DNA of 64,000 bases from Naematelia aurantialba (Eukaryota; Basidiomycota; Tremellomycetes; Tremellales; Naemateliaceae): contig JAKFAO010000003.1 in the NCBI GenBank assembly GCA_021527695.1, positions 434,001-498,000 on the forward strand, given 5' to 3'. The stretch's first letter is position 1. The number at the start of each line of letters is the position of its first letter. Under the pieces are notes generated by a model. That model had not been told where the DNA came from and did no database searches. It saw only the letters and a program-made list of their open reading frames with translations. Below, one piece after another: positions 31,027-42,055 of the stretch. The translations under genes were made by a program, and so were the position numbers.

Positions 31027-33294
31027 TCATGGGTCCTCCCTCACTTTCCACCGGAGCACATCGAGCGTACACTGTGCGTCGACCGCCGAGCTGTGTCCCA
31101 GATCTGCAGTGCGGTCTTGTATAAAGTATCCCAGCTTTTCTTTGACGCTGCGGCACGGTCAGCGCCAGCGTCATTGGGAGCTGAGCCTCTAGCGTTTTGG
31201 CTGGAGTCTGGGGTTTTCCTCGGAGGTTTCCTCGCCTTGCCCTCTGCGTCACTCTCTGGTCCGCTCTCCCAGGCAGCTTAGCTGCTCGCGCAGCCCTCAC
31301 GGGAAATACACTCAACACTCACATATCTGGCAGTGCCCTTCTGAACGGCGGGCCCTTGTCGTGCGGGAAGACGACTGCAGTGTCGACCACTTTGTCATGT
31401 AACAACCTCAATGCTCGCAGGTCGTTTTCCAGCCTACGCCACGTATCAGACACCCCTCACTCCTCCGGCAAGCGGATGGCTGCTGGCTGACTGCTGTGGC
31501 CAGCACCATGTGCCCTGTATTCTGAATAGGAACAGGCAGCACGGAGGGCCGACTCACCCATGGCCCACGACGATCGTATCTGGGCCAATAAACAAGCTCG
31601 CAGCTGCGCGGACCGAGCTGAGTTCCATGACGGCCTTGTCCAAATCACCAGGCTTGATACCGGAAAAGCGGGTACTGAGGTCTCTGCGCGCAGGTTTACC
31701 GATCAGCCGTTGTGGAGATTGCGAGCGCAGTCTAGACATACAGGATGGGGACTGTCTGGCGGACGAGCTCGTCTAGCAACACCCCGCCGTCCTGGTCGAC
31801 GATGGTCACTCTTGCCAGACTCGAACCTGCCGTCGTACCTGCCCAAACTGGTCAGCTGGATCTATGTAAGTAGCAGGATGAGGAGATCCTTGCTAGGAGA
31901 AAAAGGGTGAGGCCCCTGCTAGCGGAACAAGGCGAGGAGGCCCTTGCATCGAAGAGAACACCAGCTCACTGATCATCTCGCAGTCCATACCTACTACTTC
32001 TACGCCCAGCATGCCGAGCCCAGCGCCACCACCGCCGGTACTCGCTCGCTCCTCTGCAAGCCGAGCGCTGCTCTTCCACGCCACCCTTCGGCCTAGGGCA
32101 ACGTCATCCTCCTTTTCCGAGAACACATGCACTCCGTCCTCGCATCCTGCCTCGCCTCTCTCTTTCCTGCAGCACGAGTAGATCCATTTGCGCTTGCCTT
32201 CTACCCGCTCCGGTGCCACCCGGCCAAAGTGATACCTGCACTCGCCGAAGCGCTCCTCCAGCCTCGCGGAAGAGACGACAAACGGCACCGCACATCGTGA
32301 GCAGTTATGGCTTTCTCCCTCGGCATTCGGCGCCTCGCCACGACTCTCTAGAAGCGCCGGGTCGCGTGGATCGGGATAGCGCCAGACGGCAAACTCGTCC
32401 AGCGGCAGACAATATTTCTCGACGGACGCTCGCGTGAGGCATGAGGCTGCATCACGTTGTACCGTCTCGTGTGCCGCCCGAGACGCCTTGATCGTGCCGA
32501 TCGATGGATGGGCTGAGGTGTCCGGAACGGGCCGACGGGAGATGGACACGGCAGCGTGGTGGATCGCCGTCTTGTATGCTCGCAGGTTGGGCGAGGACGC
32601 CGAGACTGCCGACTCCTCGGCAAAAGCGTGATCGTGTGCGAGATGCGATGGCCCAGTTGGCAGCTTGGCGTACTAGGTAGGAATCAGCACGGGCCACCAA
32701 CACCAACTTGAACACGGCGCAGCTAAGAGGCACTGACGAGCTTGGCATATTGCGTAAACAGCGTGGTCACTGTTTGGCTGTCAGGGAGGTCATGGCGTTT
32801 CTTCAGAACTCACGGCCTTTTTGCCGGTCTGCATAGGGCTGAGGCGAGTTGCGCAGGTCCAGCGGCATCCTTGGCGCACCCGATGATGGTCCCGCCACTG
32901 CATTGGGCGGCCGACCTGGAGTTGCCGGTTCGACTCGAGCCTAGATTGTACTTTAGTACAGCACTGGCAGAATGCACGCTGGCTACCACCTCACCTGAGC
33001 GGACCGAGCTACAGAAGACTTGGTGACCGCTGCGTTGATAGCAGATGATATTGGTCGTGTGCCAGACGCTTTGGGTGCCTCTGTAGTCGAGGTGGCTTTG
33101 AGTCGCTTTGCAGGTGACGCTGCGTCGGTAGCTGCTGCATCTCTACGCTTGGACACCGATGCGTCCGACGCCTTGCGTGGGGTTGCAGCGGGCTTGACCG
33201 TGGCCGCTGGACGATGAGTGAAGATACATCGGACTCTCTGGCAGTCGCTGTCCGGGCACGGATGAGGTTCGAACAGGCCTAGTGACTTGAACAT
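31027..33294 (-). CDS. REX3: RNA exonuclease 3 (REX3-type DEDDh 3'-5' exonuclease)
   Basis: Trims 3' ends of small RNAs such as RNase MRP RNA and snRNAs. Starts at the ATG at 33294 with MFKSLGLFEPHPCPDSDCQR and CIFTHRP, a Cys/His motif usual for this family, followed by a basic Ala-rich linker. A middle exon (about 32549-31970) carries HNCSRCAVPF and CRYHFGR, with further Cys pairs, then the first catalytic motif VVGMDCEM. Later exons supply SLARVTIVDQDGGVLLDELV, NTRFSGI, then IVVGHG before the DEDD 'ND' segment. HDKVVDTAVVFPHDKGPPFR follows. The end is GHSSAVDAQCTLDVLRWK, with the motif-III histidine and aspartate (H-x4-D) in place, to the stop at 31027. About eight introns. The usual GHDS is GHSS here. 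Confidence 0.85.
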
Positions 33295-33506
33295 TGCTCC
33301 ATGAGCCGTGCTTCCTACCGCAACAGTGTCCCGGCCATCGGTACCTGTGGTGCAGCTGCCGCCTTGTGCGCTTGTACTCTGATGTTTGCCGAGTTACTGG
33401 AGCGTGAGGCTGTCAATGTGACATTGTGGTGAGAGTCAAAGATCAACAATTATTTTCGGCGGACCATTGCTTTCGACTTTTTTGTCTCTTGTTCGCCGAG
33501 AGATAG

Positions 33507-35738
33507 ATGCTGAGACCGCACACTCGGGCACGCTGGCTACGCGCTGAGATTGGACTACAGCGACCTCTGTGTGGCCCGTCGAGATGCTGTCGATACTTCC
33601 ATGCCAGCTGGAGCCGCTCAACTTCGACGACATTGCAAGGCGGTAGTGCTGGTGGAGAGTTGGCAAAGATCATCAAAGACTCGATCAAGGTCATTGCTTT
33701 CAACGCCTCGCATAGAACCTGAACCCTCTGGCTGACCGTTACCAGGCGACTGGGCCGCTACCGGTCTCGCGGTATATCCAACTAGCGCTCTCGCACCCCC
33801 AGTACGGCTACTATGCCAAGGGCGATGTCTTTGGCCGTCAAGGCGACTTTATCACCAGCCCAGAGATCTCCCAAGTCTTTGGCGAGGTACGTCTTGGATC
33901 ACAGCTATCATACGATGGCTATACGTTGGGCTGACAGCTCTGCAATTAGCTGATAGCGATATGGTTCGTGACGAGGTACATGGCTGAAGGGCAGGGCCGA
34001 AAGTGCCGCATCATCGAACTTGGACCTGGACGGGGTACACTCATGGACGACATGCTGCGCGTCAGTCCGCCCATCCTGGCTAATCCTCAGACGATCAGAG
34101 ATCCGTTCAGGATGAGGAGATGCTGATCGGCCACGCAGACATTATCCTCTTTCCGAGCTATCCGTTCGTCCATTGCTGCTGTCTATCTCGTCGAGAACTC
34201 GGACAAGATGCGGCAACTCCAATCGGCCAAGCTGGGAAGACGGTGCGAAGAGGGCAAAATACCGCTGCAATGGAGCGACAAGATCGATGATGTGCCGAAA
34301 TGTATGTGGTGTGTCCAAATGTAGTGTGTGTGTGGGGTGGTGCTGGAGGAGAATGAGATGGCTGGGGTTGAGCTAACGGCCGCAGTCGATGGCTATACGT
34401 TTATCGTGGCGCACGAGTTCTTCGATGCGATGCCTATCAATATCTTCCAGGTGAGCTCTTCCTCTTTAACGCTCGCATGCTTGATGTTCGGCATGCTGAT
34501 GACCGCGGCCCAAAGCTTACGTTTACAGAATACGCAGGAGGGATGGCGAGAAGTGGTCGTCGACGCTGAATCACCGTGAGCACAACCAGTACACTGAGCT
34601 CGCACGATAAGGCTGCTCTTAAGTACTCTGTTGACGCCCAAGCAGGTCGACAACCACCTCTGCTTCGACATCTTCAGGTCTGCGCCTCTCGATTTCACGA
34701 GAGCCCACTACGCTCTCCACCATCCTCCCCCGAACGTCGCCCCGCTTCGCCTCGTTGCCCGTCGGGTCCCAGATCGAGATCGCGCATGAGTCGTGGAAGA
34801 TCTCCCGTCGGCTTGGAGAGCTGCTGCAGTCCCACCGAGCGGATAACGATGGCCCGAGCCTGGGTGGAGGTGCCGGCCTCATCGTGGACTATGGGGGAGA
34901 CAGAGCCTATGCGAACAGCTTCAGAGTGAGTGCACAAGGGCAAAGCGTCATCCCACCTGTCCAGATTCACCACCAGAATGTAGTGAACAGAGAAACACAG
35001 CATGCTGGCCTCCATCTTGTTCCCCTCCCCACTGCAGGCTGTATGGACCGCGCTAGGAGCTGAGAAACAGGCCTTCCGGGACCACAAGCTTGTCCCGATC
35101 TTTGATCTGCCCGGCTCCTCTGACCTGACTGCCAACGTCGACTTTGCCTATCTCAAGGAATCTCTCGCCGACACCGGTAAGCGACTCTTTCCCTCTGTTC
35201 ATTCCCTTCGTTGGTTTCCCTTCTCTCGCTGCATTCTCTTCTTCCCTGTTCCTCGTTCCACTCCTCTTCCTTCCGATTCTCCCTCATGTCTCAGGATAGC
35301 ACACGACATCGGCATTAGTAGCGACGTCAGCATGACCCAACTGAGGACTAGTGGGCAAGCGGGAGGAAATGAGAGAGCAAGCGAGGCTGATCCGTGCGGT
35401 CAGGTGCACGGCCCCTGGGCCCGATCTCACAGAGAGACTTCCTCTCTTCCCTCGGGCTGGAGGCTCGCACGCAGCAACTGCTCGACAGTGCCCCGCCCGA
35501 GCGGCGCGAGGATATCCGGAAAGGCGTGGACAGGCTCGTCAATCCTCTCGGTATGGGGACGCAGTACCAAGTCATGGGCATCACGAGCGCCGCGCAAGGC
35601 GAGGACGTGTATCCGTTCGTACACGGCGCGGCTGGCATCCAGGATCCCAGTGAGGGAAAGGACGAGAAGGGTGAGCGTAGAGGTGAGAGTGAGGGTGAGA
35701 ATGAGGGTGAGGGGCGCGAGCGTGAGCGGCCACGGTGA
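33507..35738 (+). CDS. NDUFAF7: Mitochondrial complex I assembly arginine methyltransferase NDUFAF7 (MidA family)
   Basis: SAM-dependent enzyme that dimethylates an arginine of the NDUFS2 subunit during complex I assembly in the matrix. The start at 33507 gives a basic, Arg/Ser-rich presequence (MLRPHTRARWLRAEIG, FHASWSRSTSTT). Successive exons give LSHPQYGYYAKGDVFGRQGD, FITSPEISQVFGE, RKCRIIELGPGRGTLMDDML (SAM-binding glycine motif), SIAAVYLVENSDKMR, FIVAHEFFDAMPINIFQ and GWREVVVDAES. Then come GGAGLIVDYGGDRAYANSF, HKLVPIFDLPGSSDLTANVD and DFLSSLGLEARTQQLL. The end is NPLGMGTQYQVMGIT with a Gly/Glu-rich tail to 35738. About ten small exons. The presence of a complex I factor means the organism has a respiratory complex I. 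Confidence 0.88.
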
Positions 35739-36104
35739 GAGGCGAGGCGGGCATTGCCTCGGATACGAGTCACTATACAACACCATCACTGCACCCTGCA
35801 TCCTGCATGAGCCAACGCATGCATCACATTACGACTGCATAACGGCACAGTTTCTCTGTTTGTAGGGCGCATGTCAGAGATTGCTACTAGTGTTCTGCGG
35901 AACTCGGCAGGTCGCACCATTCTCTACTACATATGACGATGGGCATGCAGCGTTAATACACATGATCCCAAAGCGTACGAGCAAGTATGGGGTGATGCAT
36001 GATCCCTAGCAGTCTGCGAGTGTGCGATGTACAACAGCCATGCGAGCTAAACAGCCATGCGAGCGACCCGATACCCCGCTCTGCACCTCTACGTGGTTTA
36101 TAGT

Positions 36105-38003
36105 CTATTCGTCCTCGGCCGCTGCGTCGACGTCTACCTCCTTGACGCGTATGACAAGCACGTTCATCTCGCTCGTCTCGAGTTTTCTCGTCGGCACACC
36201 AAGGCTCTTGAACACACCTCGTAGTGCGCCCGAATGCGATGTCACGCTGATATCTACGAGGTCATGAGCTTTGCTGGATTTCATACGCCATGGCTCCAGT
36301 GCCATTGACGAGACAGCGAGAGCGAGACAGTGGGTAGAGCAGACGAGACAGCGAGACGAGACGAGACGAGACAGCGAGAGGGCAACACGCACAAGTCGCA
36401 CTCCCACTCTTCTGAAAGACCTCGCCAATCGCCCTCCCCGCGCGCAGCACAAGCTCGTCCTCCGTCTCGCGCCCGCGCACCTCGATGGGCTGCCACATCG
36501 TGTCTTGGTCAGAGATATCCGCCGGGTAAGTGTAGGTCGGAAAGTCCGCTCGGATAACCGATATGGGCAGGCGGGCATCGCACTGGTGGACATGGAGATG
36601 TTCGCGGAGGTTCTGCGGCCGCGTCAGCGAGCCATTTATGCCGTATCCGTATCTCGGAATATGAACAGTTCGGGGTGAGAAAGCGATAGAGAGTGGGCAG
36701 TGGACAGTCGACTCGACGGTCAACTGACGACGCTCGACCACGAATGTCAAGAGCCTGGAACGATCGCTTCTACCAGCATAAGAGGACGGATTGGATAAGG
36801 ACAGAATGGATAATGACAGATTGGATAGAAGATGACATGGGACACAGGACATCTGATACCAGCTCACGGGCTGAGTCATCATGACTCTGGCCCACACTCA
36901 CTTCGACGACGACGGCCGGAACGCATTGACTGTCATCCCCAGCAACCTTCTCTGCGCGCACCTGCCGCGCGTCCCGGAAATACCAGCCCCATTCGATCCC
37001 GCATGTCTCGCTAGTCCTCCGCAGAGGACTGACGAACCACACTTCTGGCAAAGGCATCCCGCGCTCTGACTCTCGCTTGAACGCCGCCCCCAGGGCAGCG
37101 GCCTGTTGTCGCCCTAGCGGTGTAAGGAGAGGGTCTAGGATCGGGTGTTCGTGGTGGACCTGTGTCGCATCAGTGGGCTGTCGGACCTTCAGAACCGGAG
37201 TGAGGTGACTGGGATCCGGGCGTGTGTTGGAGGGGATGGTGGATGACTAGGCACGGAATGAGAGAAGATGAGAAACGCAAGCGAGCGAGTCGAGCGAGTT
37301 GGCAAAGGAATTGAGTAGACGGCAGCGGAGCATGAAGATAGGAAAGGAATGCTTTTAGCAGTGAAAGCGAGAGAGAGAATGATGTACGGAGCGGCCTTTC
37401 AATGCAGCTACGAGCCTGAGGCCTGTAGAGGATCAGAAAGGCAACGCACAATATCTTCGGGCTTGCCATATCGTTCAGAAAGGACATTATGCTCAGCTGC
37501 AGTCGTGGTTCGTGAGCTAGATTCCAGAACAGCGTCCAGACCCTCAGAACAACGTGGGATGTACTCGCCTTGGCCATGACGAGCTGCATATATCACTTTG
37601 ACGCTTTCTCCAGGCAAGCAGCTGGCATTCAGTTCTTTGTCCCTGGGATCAGCTTGTCAAAGCCCCAATGAGCAACTGCCACCATGGGGACGCCCACCAC
37701 CGCTGCCGCTTCCGCTCTCCAACACTCGGCTCCAGGCGGAGGTGGTAACCGCGTCTCGCAGTCGTACGAGGTGGTGAACGCCTTCTGGGTGTCATGAAAC
37801 GGCGGCACTCACCAGCAATACGGGCCTTGAACCCCTCCCAGTCTCCAGGCGGAGGCCGCAGTCCAAACGACCCGTTGATCTGTGGAAAACCCGCGTCAGA
37901 TACCCACTGATACACCCGATCTACAAAGAGAGCTCCTCACGTCTTCCCGCCAAGTCGAGAGGGTGAAAAACTCGGCGAGGTGCGTGTAGGTGTACCGGGT
38001 CAT
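36105..38003 (-). CDS. Histidine phosphatase superfamily (phosphoglycerate-mutase-like) protein
   Basis: Starts at the ATG at 38003 (MTRYTYTHLAEFFTLSTWRE), which joins to INGSFGLRPPPGDWEGFKAR. The catalytic motif RHGQAEHNV is completed only if the intron 37497-37568 is spliced as GC-AG (donor CAAG|GCGAGT, acceptor CTGCAG). The next parts are LSERYGKPED, then LPEVWFVSPLRRTSETCG (second catalytic arginine), NLREHLHVHQCDARLPISVI with DQDTMWQPIE. DISVTSHSGALRGVFKSLG follows, containing the second catalytic histidine, and then the stop at 36105. This is the fungal PMU1/PHO-like subgroup rather than glycolytic mutase. The substrate is unknown. One junction upstream of RHG (around 37650-37700) is uncertain. 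A run of GAGAC repeats lies in the last intron (about 36310-36380). Confidence 0.8.
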
Positions 38004-38452
38004 CTTGCGAGTCGGGACATGGGACGAGCAGCGGACAACAGCCTGGGCCGATCTCTAGGAGCTCTAGCACGGCGTTCTATTCACAGGGAGAATCAAAGGC
38101 GACTGACACGATATAGACAGAGAGGTCTGCGGAGCTGCTGGCGAAGAAGAGGTACTAGTAAGGGGCAGACGAGCTGGAGGTAGGTCTCCCACGGTGGACA
38201 GAACTCGCAACCCACTGGTGCTTGTTGAGGTGAGTGAATGATGCAGAATACTATGACTGAACTATGACTGAACTTGTCACACGGTGACCGTGGTTCTGCT
38301 CACGGCTGCTATAACCACCGTCGTTCGATCGACTTTCTCGTCCGCCTGTCACGAATTTTGATGCCCAGGTCGTCTGCGATGCCTCCCGTTATGCTGTTCT
38401 TGGATCTGCCGAGTTTCCCACAATGCACGAGCGCCCCGGACAGCAAGGCACA

Positions 38453-39517
38453 TTAGGGCCGCTCTGTTTCGCCCATCTTCTCGCTCTTTCCCTTGTGGCC
38501 CCTCCACTTGTCCAGTCCATCGGGAACGTCCAGGACCCTCCTTTCGTAGAAGATGTGGCATCCTGGCCGGAACGCGTCGGGCAGGCCGACCTTTCTCCCG
38601 CCCTCCTCGCCGCGGCCGTGCGAATGCTCATTGTGGCTGTTCCCTTTAGTATCATTGTGGAACTTGTCCATCTCAGACTCGGACCGCGCAAACTCAAAAC
38701 ACGGCGGGAAGGCCATGACCATGTTTTGGCCCTCATCGAATAGCGGCGACCCGCAAGCGCGACAAGACGTCTTGCGTGGGATCGGTGTGGGCGTGTGGGA
38801 CAGTGGGTGCACTTCGCCATGCGCACTGCGGGCATCAGCGACCCTGATAGACTATGTCTACATAGATCGGATTCCTAGTCAGAGAGATCGACGTATCGGG
38901 AAGCATAGCGACGAGCGGGATCCATTTGAGACGTGGGGTGGAGTCGAACAGCTAAGCAGCGTGGTCAAACGCACCTCATGAAGCCAAGCCAATCAGGCGA
39001 AGTATCGAGTCTGACACTGTCCTTTTTGAAGATCGCAGCGTGCTGGAATGGTGCCCCTACATGCCTCAGCTCGACGCTGACGAAGCTCGCCCACGGTGGC
39101 CGACTTACCGTGCAGCCGCTGACAGTCCTCGCAATGGCAGATCTTGTTCTGCAATGGGTCCGAGTTGAACACAAATGCCGCTGCGGGGCGTCAGTCTGCA
39201 CCCTTAAATCTGCGTGCCCACTCGTCCATACAGCTATGTTACGACGACGAAGACTCACTATTGCCGCACCAACAGCTCTCGCGCCACATTGTCGTCCACC
39301 CGTCCCAGCTCTTGCCCTGGGAGAACGGCGGATTCTGCAGCCAGTCGTCGTCCTTTTCCGACTCGTCATCTCCGTTTCTGTATTCCTGAACCCCGCTGCC
39401 TAGCTGGTCCTCACCCCCATTCCGTTCGTTTTCGCGGGTCTTTGTGTGGCCCTTGGAATGGTCCCTGTCAGATCGCATGCGCTTCGCCGCGGGCCGGGAG
39501 GAGAAGTCGTCGGACAT
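38453..39517 (-). CDS. GFA / CENP-V domain protein (glutathione-dependent formaldehyde-activating-like)
   Basis: Zinc-binding fold of the Gfa family, which includes Mss4-like folds and CENP-V. Starts at the ATG at 39517. The N-terminal 80 residues are charged and disordered (MSDDFSSRPAAKRMRSDRD, NGDDESEKDDDW). The zinc ligands appear in order: SCWCGN at the end of exon 1, KICHCEDCQRLHG, then APFQHAAIFKKDSVRL, and later SCRACGSPLFDEGQNMVMA with FPPCFEF. These match the CxCG, CHCxxCQ and CxxCG ligand sets. The C-terminal 70 residues (HSHGRGEEGGRKVGLPD, FRPGCHIFYERRVLDVPDGL) carry the usual H-hairpin 'HIFYE' near the end. Four to five exons. A function in thiol or formaldehyde chemistry is only an inference for fungal members. 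Confidence 0.8.
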
Positions 39518-39831
39518 GTCAGTGGAGACTGAGATTGGTCAGTATGGGTTGTGCTGCAGTAATCACAGTGCTGACAGTATACAACTATGTGAGAGAGAGA
39601 AAGAGAGAGAATGCATCTGAGGCCGTGACAAGACAAGAATGGTAACAGCAAAAGTCATCCACGGGGAGAGATCGGGCATCGATCTACGGGGCCCCGATGT
39701 TTTCCACGTGAGTGTCACGTGGCATCAGACAGCCGTTAGGGCATCCTGTTGGAATCTTGCCTTTGTAAACGGTCCTCTTTCATCCACACCCAAATGGATA
39801 CCAGATTATAGTCCAGCGCGTCCCGCCGGTC

Positions 39832-41688
39832 ATGTCGACGCAGCTCTCCTCGGACGAGGTGGCCAAGTTATGTCAGGATCTGGTGTACAAGGTCGCGTAC
39901 GCCTTTTACGATCCTCCATATATCATCCTCCTCAAGCTGCTGGTGTTGCTTGGGCCGTGAGTCCAACGACCTCGAACATGTTCATACGGTTGCCACGCTA
40001 GCAGGCATCTGATACATCAATCACGTAGAATCAACGAAAAGACACTAGCAGATAAGCTGTATATATCCGTCAACGAGCTGCGCAAGTACATGGGCTTGCT
40101 CTACGTCCATCGCCTCGCCAAGCGGTCAGCCATCCTTCCCTTGCTGCCCCTCCTTACCCCAGTACACTATGGTAGACATTAGCATCCAGATAGCTAGTAG
40201 TCTATCCGGCTGGATAGAGGTAGAGCCAACCTATGCTGACATGGTCTACAGATACGTCAACAAGGAGAAACACCCGTTGCCGTCGTATCAAGCGTCGCGG
40301 CCACAGAACAGGACAGACGACCTCAAGCCCGGCGAAGTGCCCATGCGCATCAGGGATGTGTTCTACTGGTACATTGACTACCGCGAGTTTGCGAATGTGG
40401 TCAAGTACCGTCTGGCCATGATGCGGCGCGGCGTCGACGAGCGCGTCAAGGCGGTATGTCCAAGCGTCGTTCTATCCTATGTCTCCCATCTCCTATCTGT
40501 CCCACTTTTCCTTCTACTCTCTCATCTGCCCGCTACGCGAACGTTCTGCCGTCACCGTGGTTAGCGCGTTGCACCTAAGCGTTGCTTGGCTGATGGAAGC
40601 AGGAGCTCGGACACAGAGGCTATGCCTGTCCGAATTGCGGAAGAAAGTACGACCCTCTGGACCTAAACCACCTCTTCGACCCTACGACCTCGTCCTTTGT
40701 CTGTGAGACCTGTGCTCACGAGCTGGTGGAGCACGATCCGTCGCTTGACGATAATGGGCTCGGGGCAGGAGGTTCCGGCGGAGCTGGAGGGGGCCAAGAC
40801 CGCATGCAGCGCTTTAACGTCGCCACTTCGCCGATACGTGATGCGCTCAAGGCTGTCGAAGATGTGCAGTTACCCAGCATCAACATGGTCGTATGGGTGG
40901 CGATGAACGTCAAGGTCGACACTGCTATGCAACCTGGCGAGGGAGATGGTCGCCGGACAGATGAAGGGAAGCGGTTCCAGGTCGTTCTGGGTGGCGAGGA
41001 GGAGAAGGAGCGCATAGAGCGAGAACGCCTTGCGGAAGCTCAGAGGTGAGTTTTGCCTCCTACGCGAACTTGCTTGACGGGGTGGAAGAACGAGTCTGAT
41101 TGAGTGGTAGAATACAAAATGCCCTTCCGGTATGGCACACGCACTCTACTGTGACTGGCTCGGCAACGTCGCTGGGCTTAGAGGGGCGTCGCCGCGAGGA
41201 GCTAGCAGCCGACGGCACCAGGCGACAGAGTAAAGACGGCAAGGCACTGAACGATGAGGCGCTGGAAGAACACTATGCTCTGCTCGGCGCTGATGGGGCT
41301 GATATCGACGAGGAGCAGAACCAGGAGCAGGAGGAGGAAGTCGTGGTCAAGCTGGAGAACGGGGACGGCGGCTGGACCGCCGAGCCCACCAGCAATGGGC
41401 AGTCGGCCTATATGGCCGAGGCAAATGGCGTCGCGGGCCCTCTCGAGATCAACAAAGGCAGCAGCGAACAAGGGATCATGGTGAACGGTGAGTTTTGAGG
41501 GAAATTGAGTCGGAGCATCGTGTTCCAGAATTTCTGGAACACTGAACATAAAAAGAAGGCGAGGAGAGGAGCTGACGTGCGCAGTTGCCGGAGTACCGAA
41601 GGCGATCGACGACGTAACCGAGGAAGATCAGGAAATGATGACGCCTGAAGAGTACACGGCGTACTTTGAAGCCATGGGCCTGGCCTGA
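39832..41688 (+). CDS. TFA1: Transcription initiation factor IIE subunit alpha (TFA1)
   Basis: Large subunit of TFIIE; recruits and stimulates TFIIH at RNA polymerase II promoters. Starts at the ATG at 39832 (MSTQLSSDEVAKLCQDLVYK). A winged helix follows across three exons (VAYAFYDPPYIILLKLLVL, INEKTLADKLYISVNELRKY, GLLYVHRLAKR), then PMRIRDVFYWYIDYREFANV. The zinc ribbon is YACPNCGRKYDPLDLNHLFD ... FVCETCAHEL. A long helical part (EEEKERIERERLAEAQ) and acidic C-terminal tail (EEQNQEQEEEVVVKLENG, DVTEEDQEMMTPEEYTAYFE) complete the family layout. The stop at 41688 is near the convergent sugar-transporter gene. Confidence 0.9.
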
Positions 41689-41971
41689 CTTGTGTGGCGT
41701 TACATGGAGACGATGCTCGGAGTGAAGGAAGATGCGTCGGGATTTCATGTGTGAAGAGCATAGAGCTGCTGGAGTATCACGCTACGGTGCACGTCATGCC
41801 AAATTATCACTCTGGTGCATGACATGCCAAGTGCATGCTTTCCCAATATGACGAGACGCTGCTGAAAACTACCCCAAAGATCCAAAGATGCTTGATACTC
41901 GTTTGCAAAAGTTAACATGTAAACGTACTACAGCGAGCCCCATCTCCCTATTTCCGCCTAACCCGTGTCTT

Positions 41972-42020
41972 CCCTATACCCTATACCCCATACCCTACAC
42001 CCTATACCCTATACCATACA
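41972..42020 (+). repeat. Short CCCTATAC array between convergent genes
   Basis: Six or so units of CCCTATAC with variants CCCCATAC and CCCTACAC, lying between the stops of TFA1 and the sugar transporter. It resembles degenerate telomere repeats at first sight but the 8-bp period and TATA core differ from TTAGGG. Confidence 0.75.
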
Positions 42021-42055
42021 CCAAATACCAGTACCGTCTGCCTGCAAATGGCCGC

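Noticed and set aside
31805..31825. B-box-like sequence GGTTCGAGTCTGGC on the minus strand
   Set aside because: It lies in REX3 coding sequence and has no paired acceptor, D or anticodon arms, so it is not a tRNA.
37400..37720. Frameshift or pseudogene in the histidine phosphatase
   Set aside because: A GC-AG intron restores the exact RHGQAEHNV motif, so the gene is probably intact.
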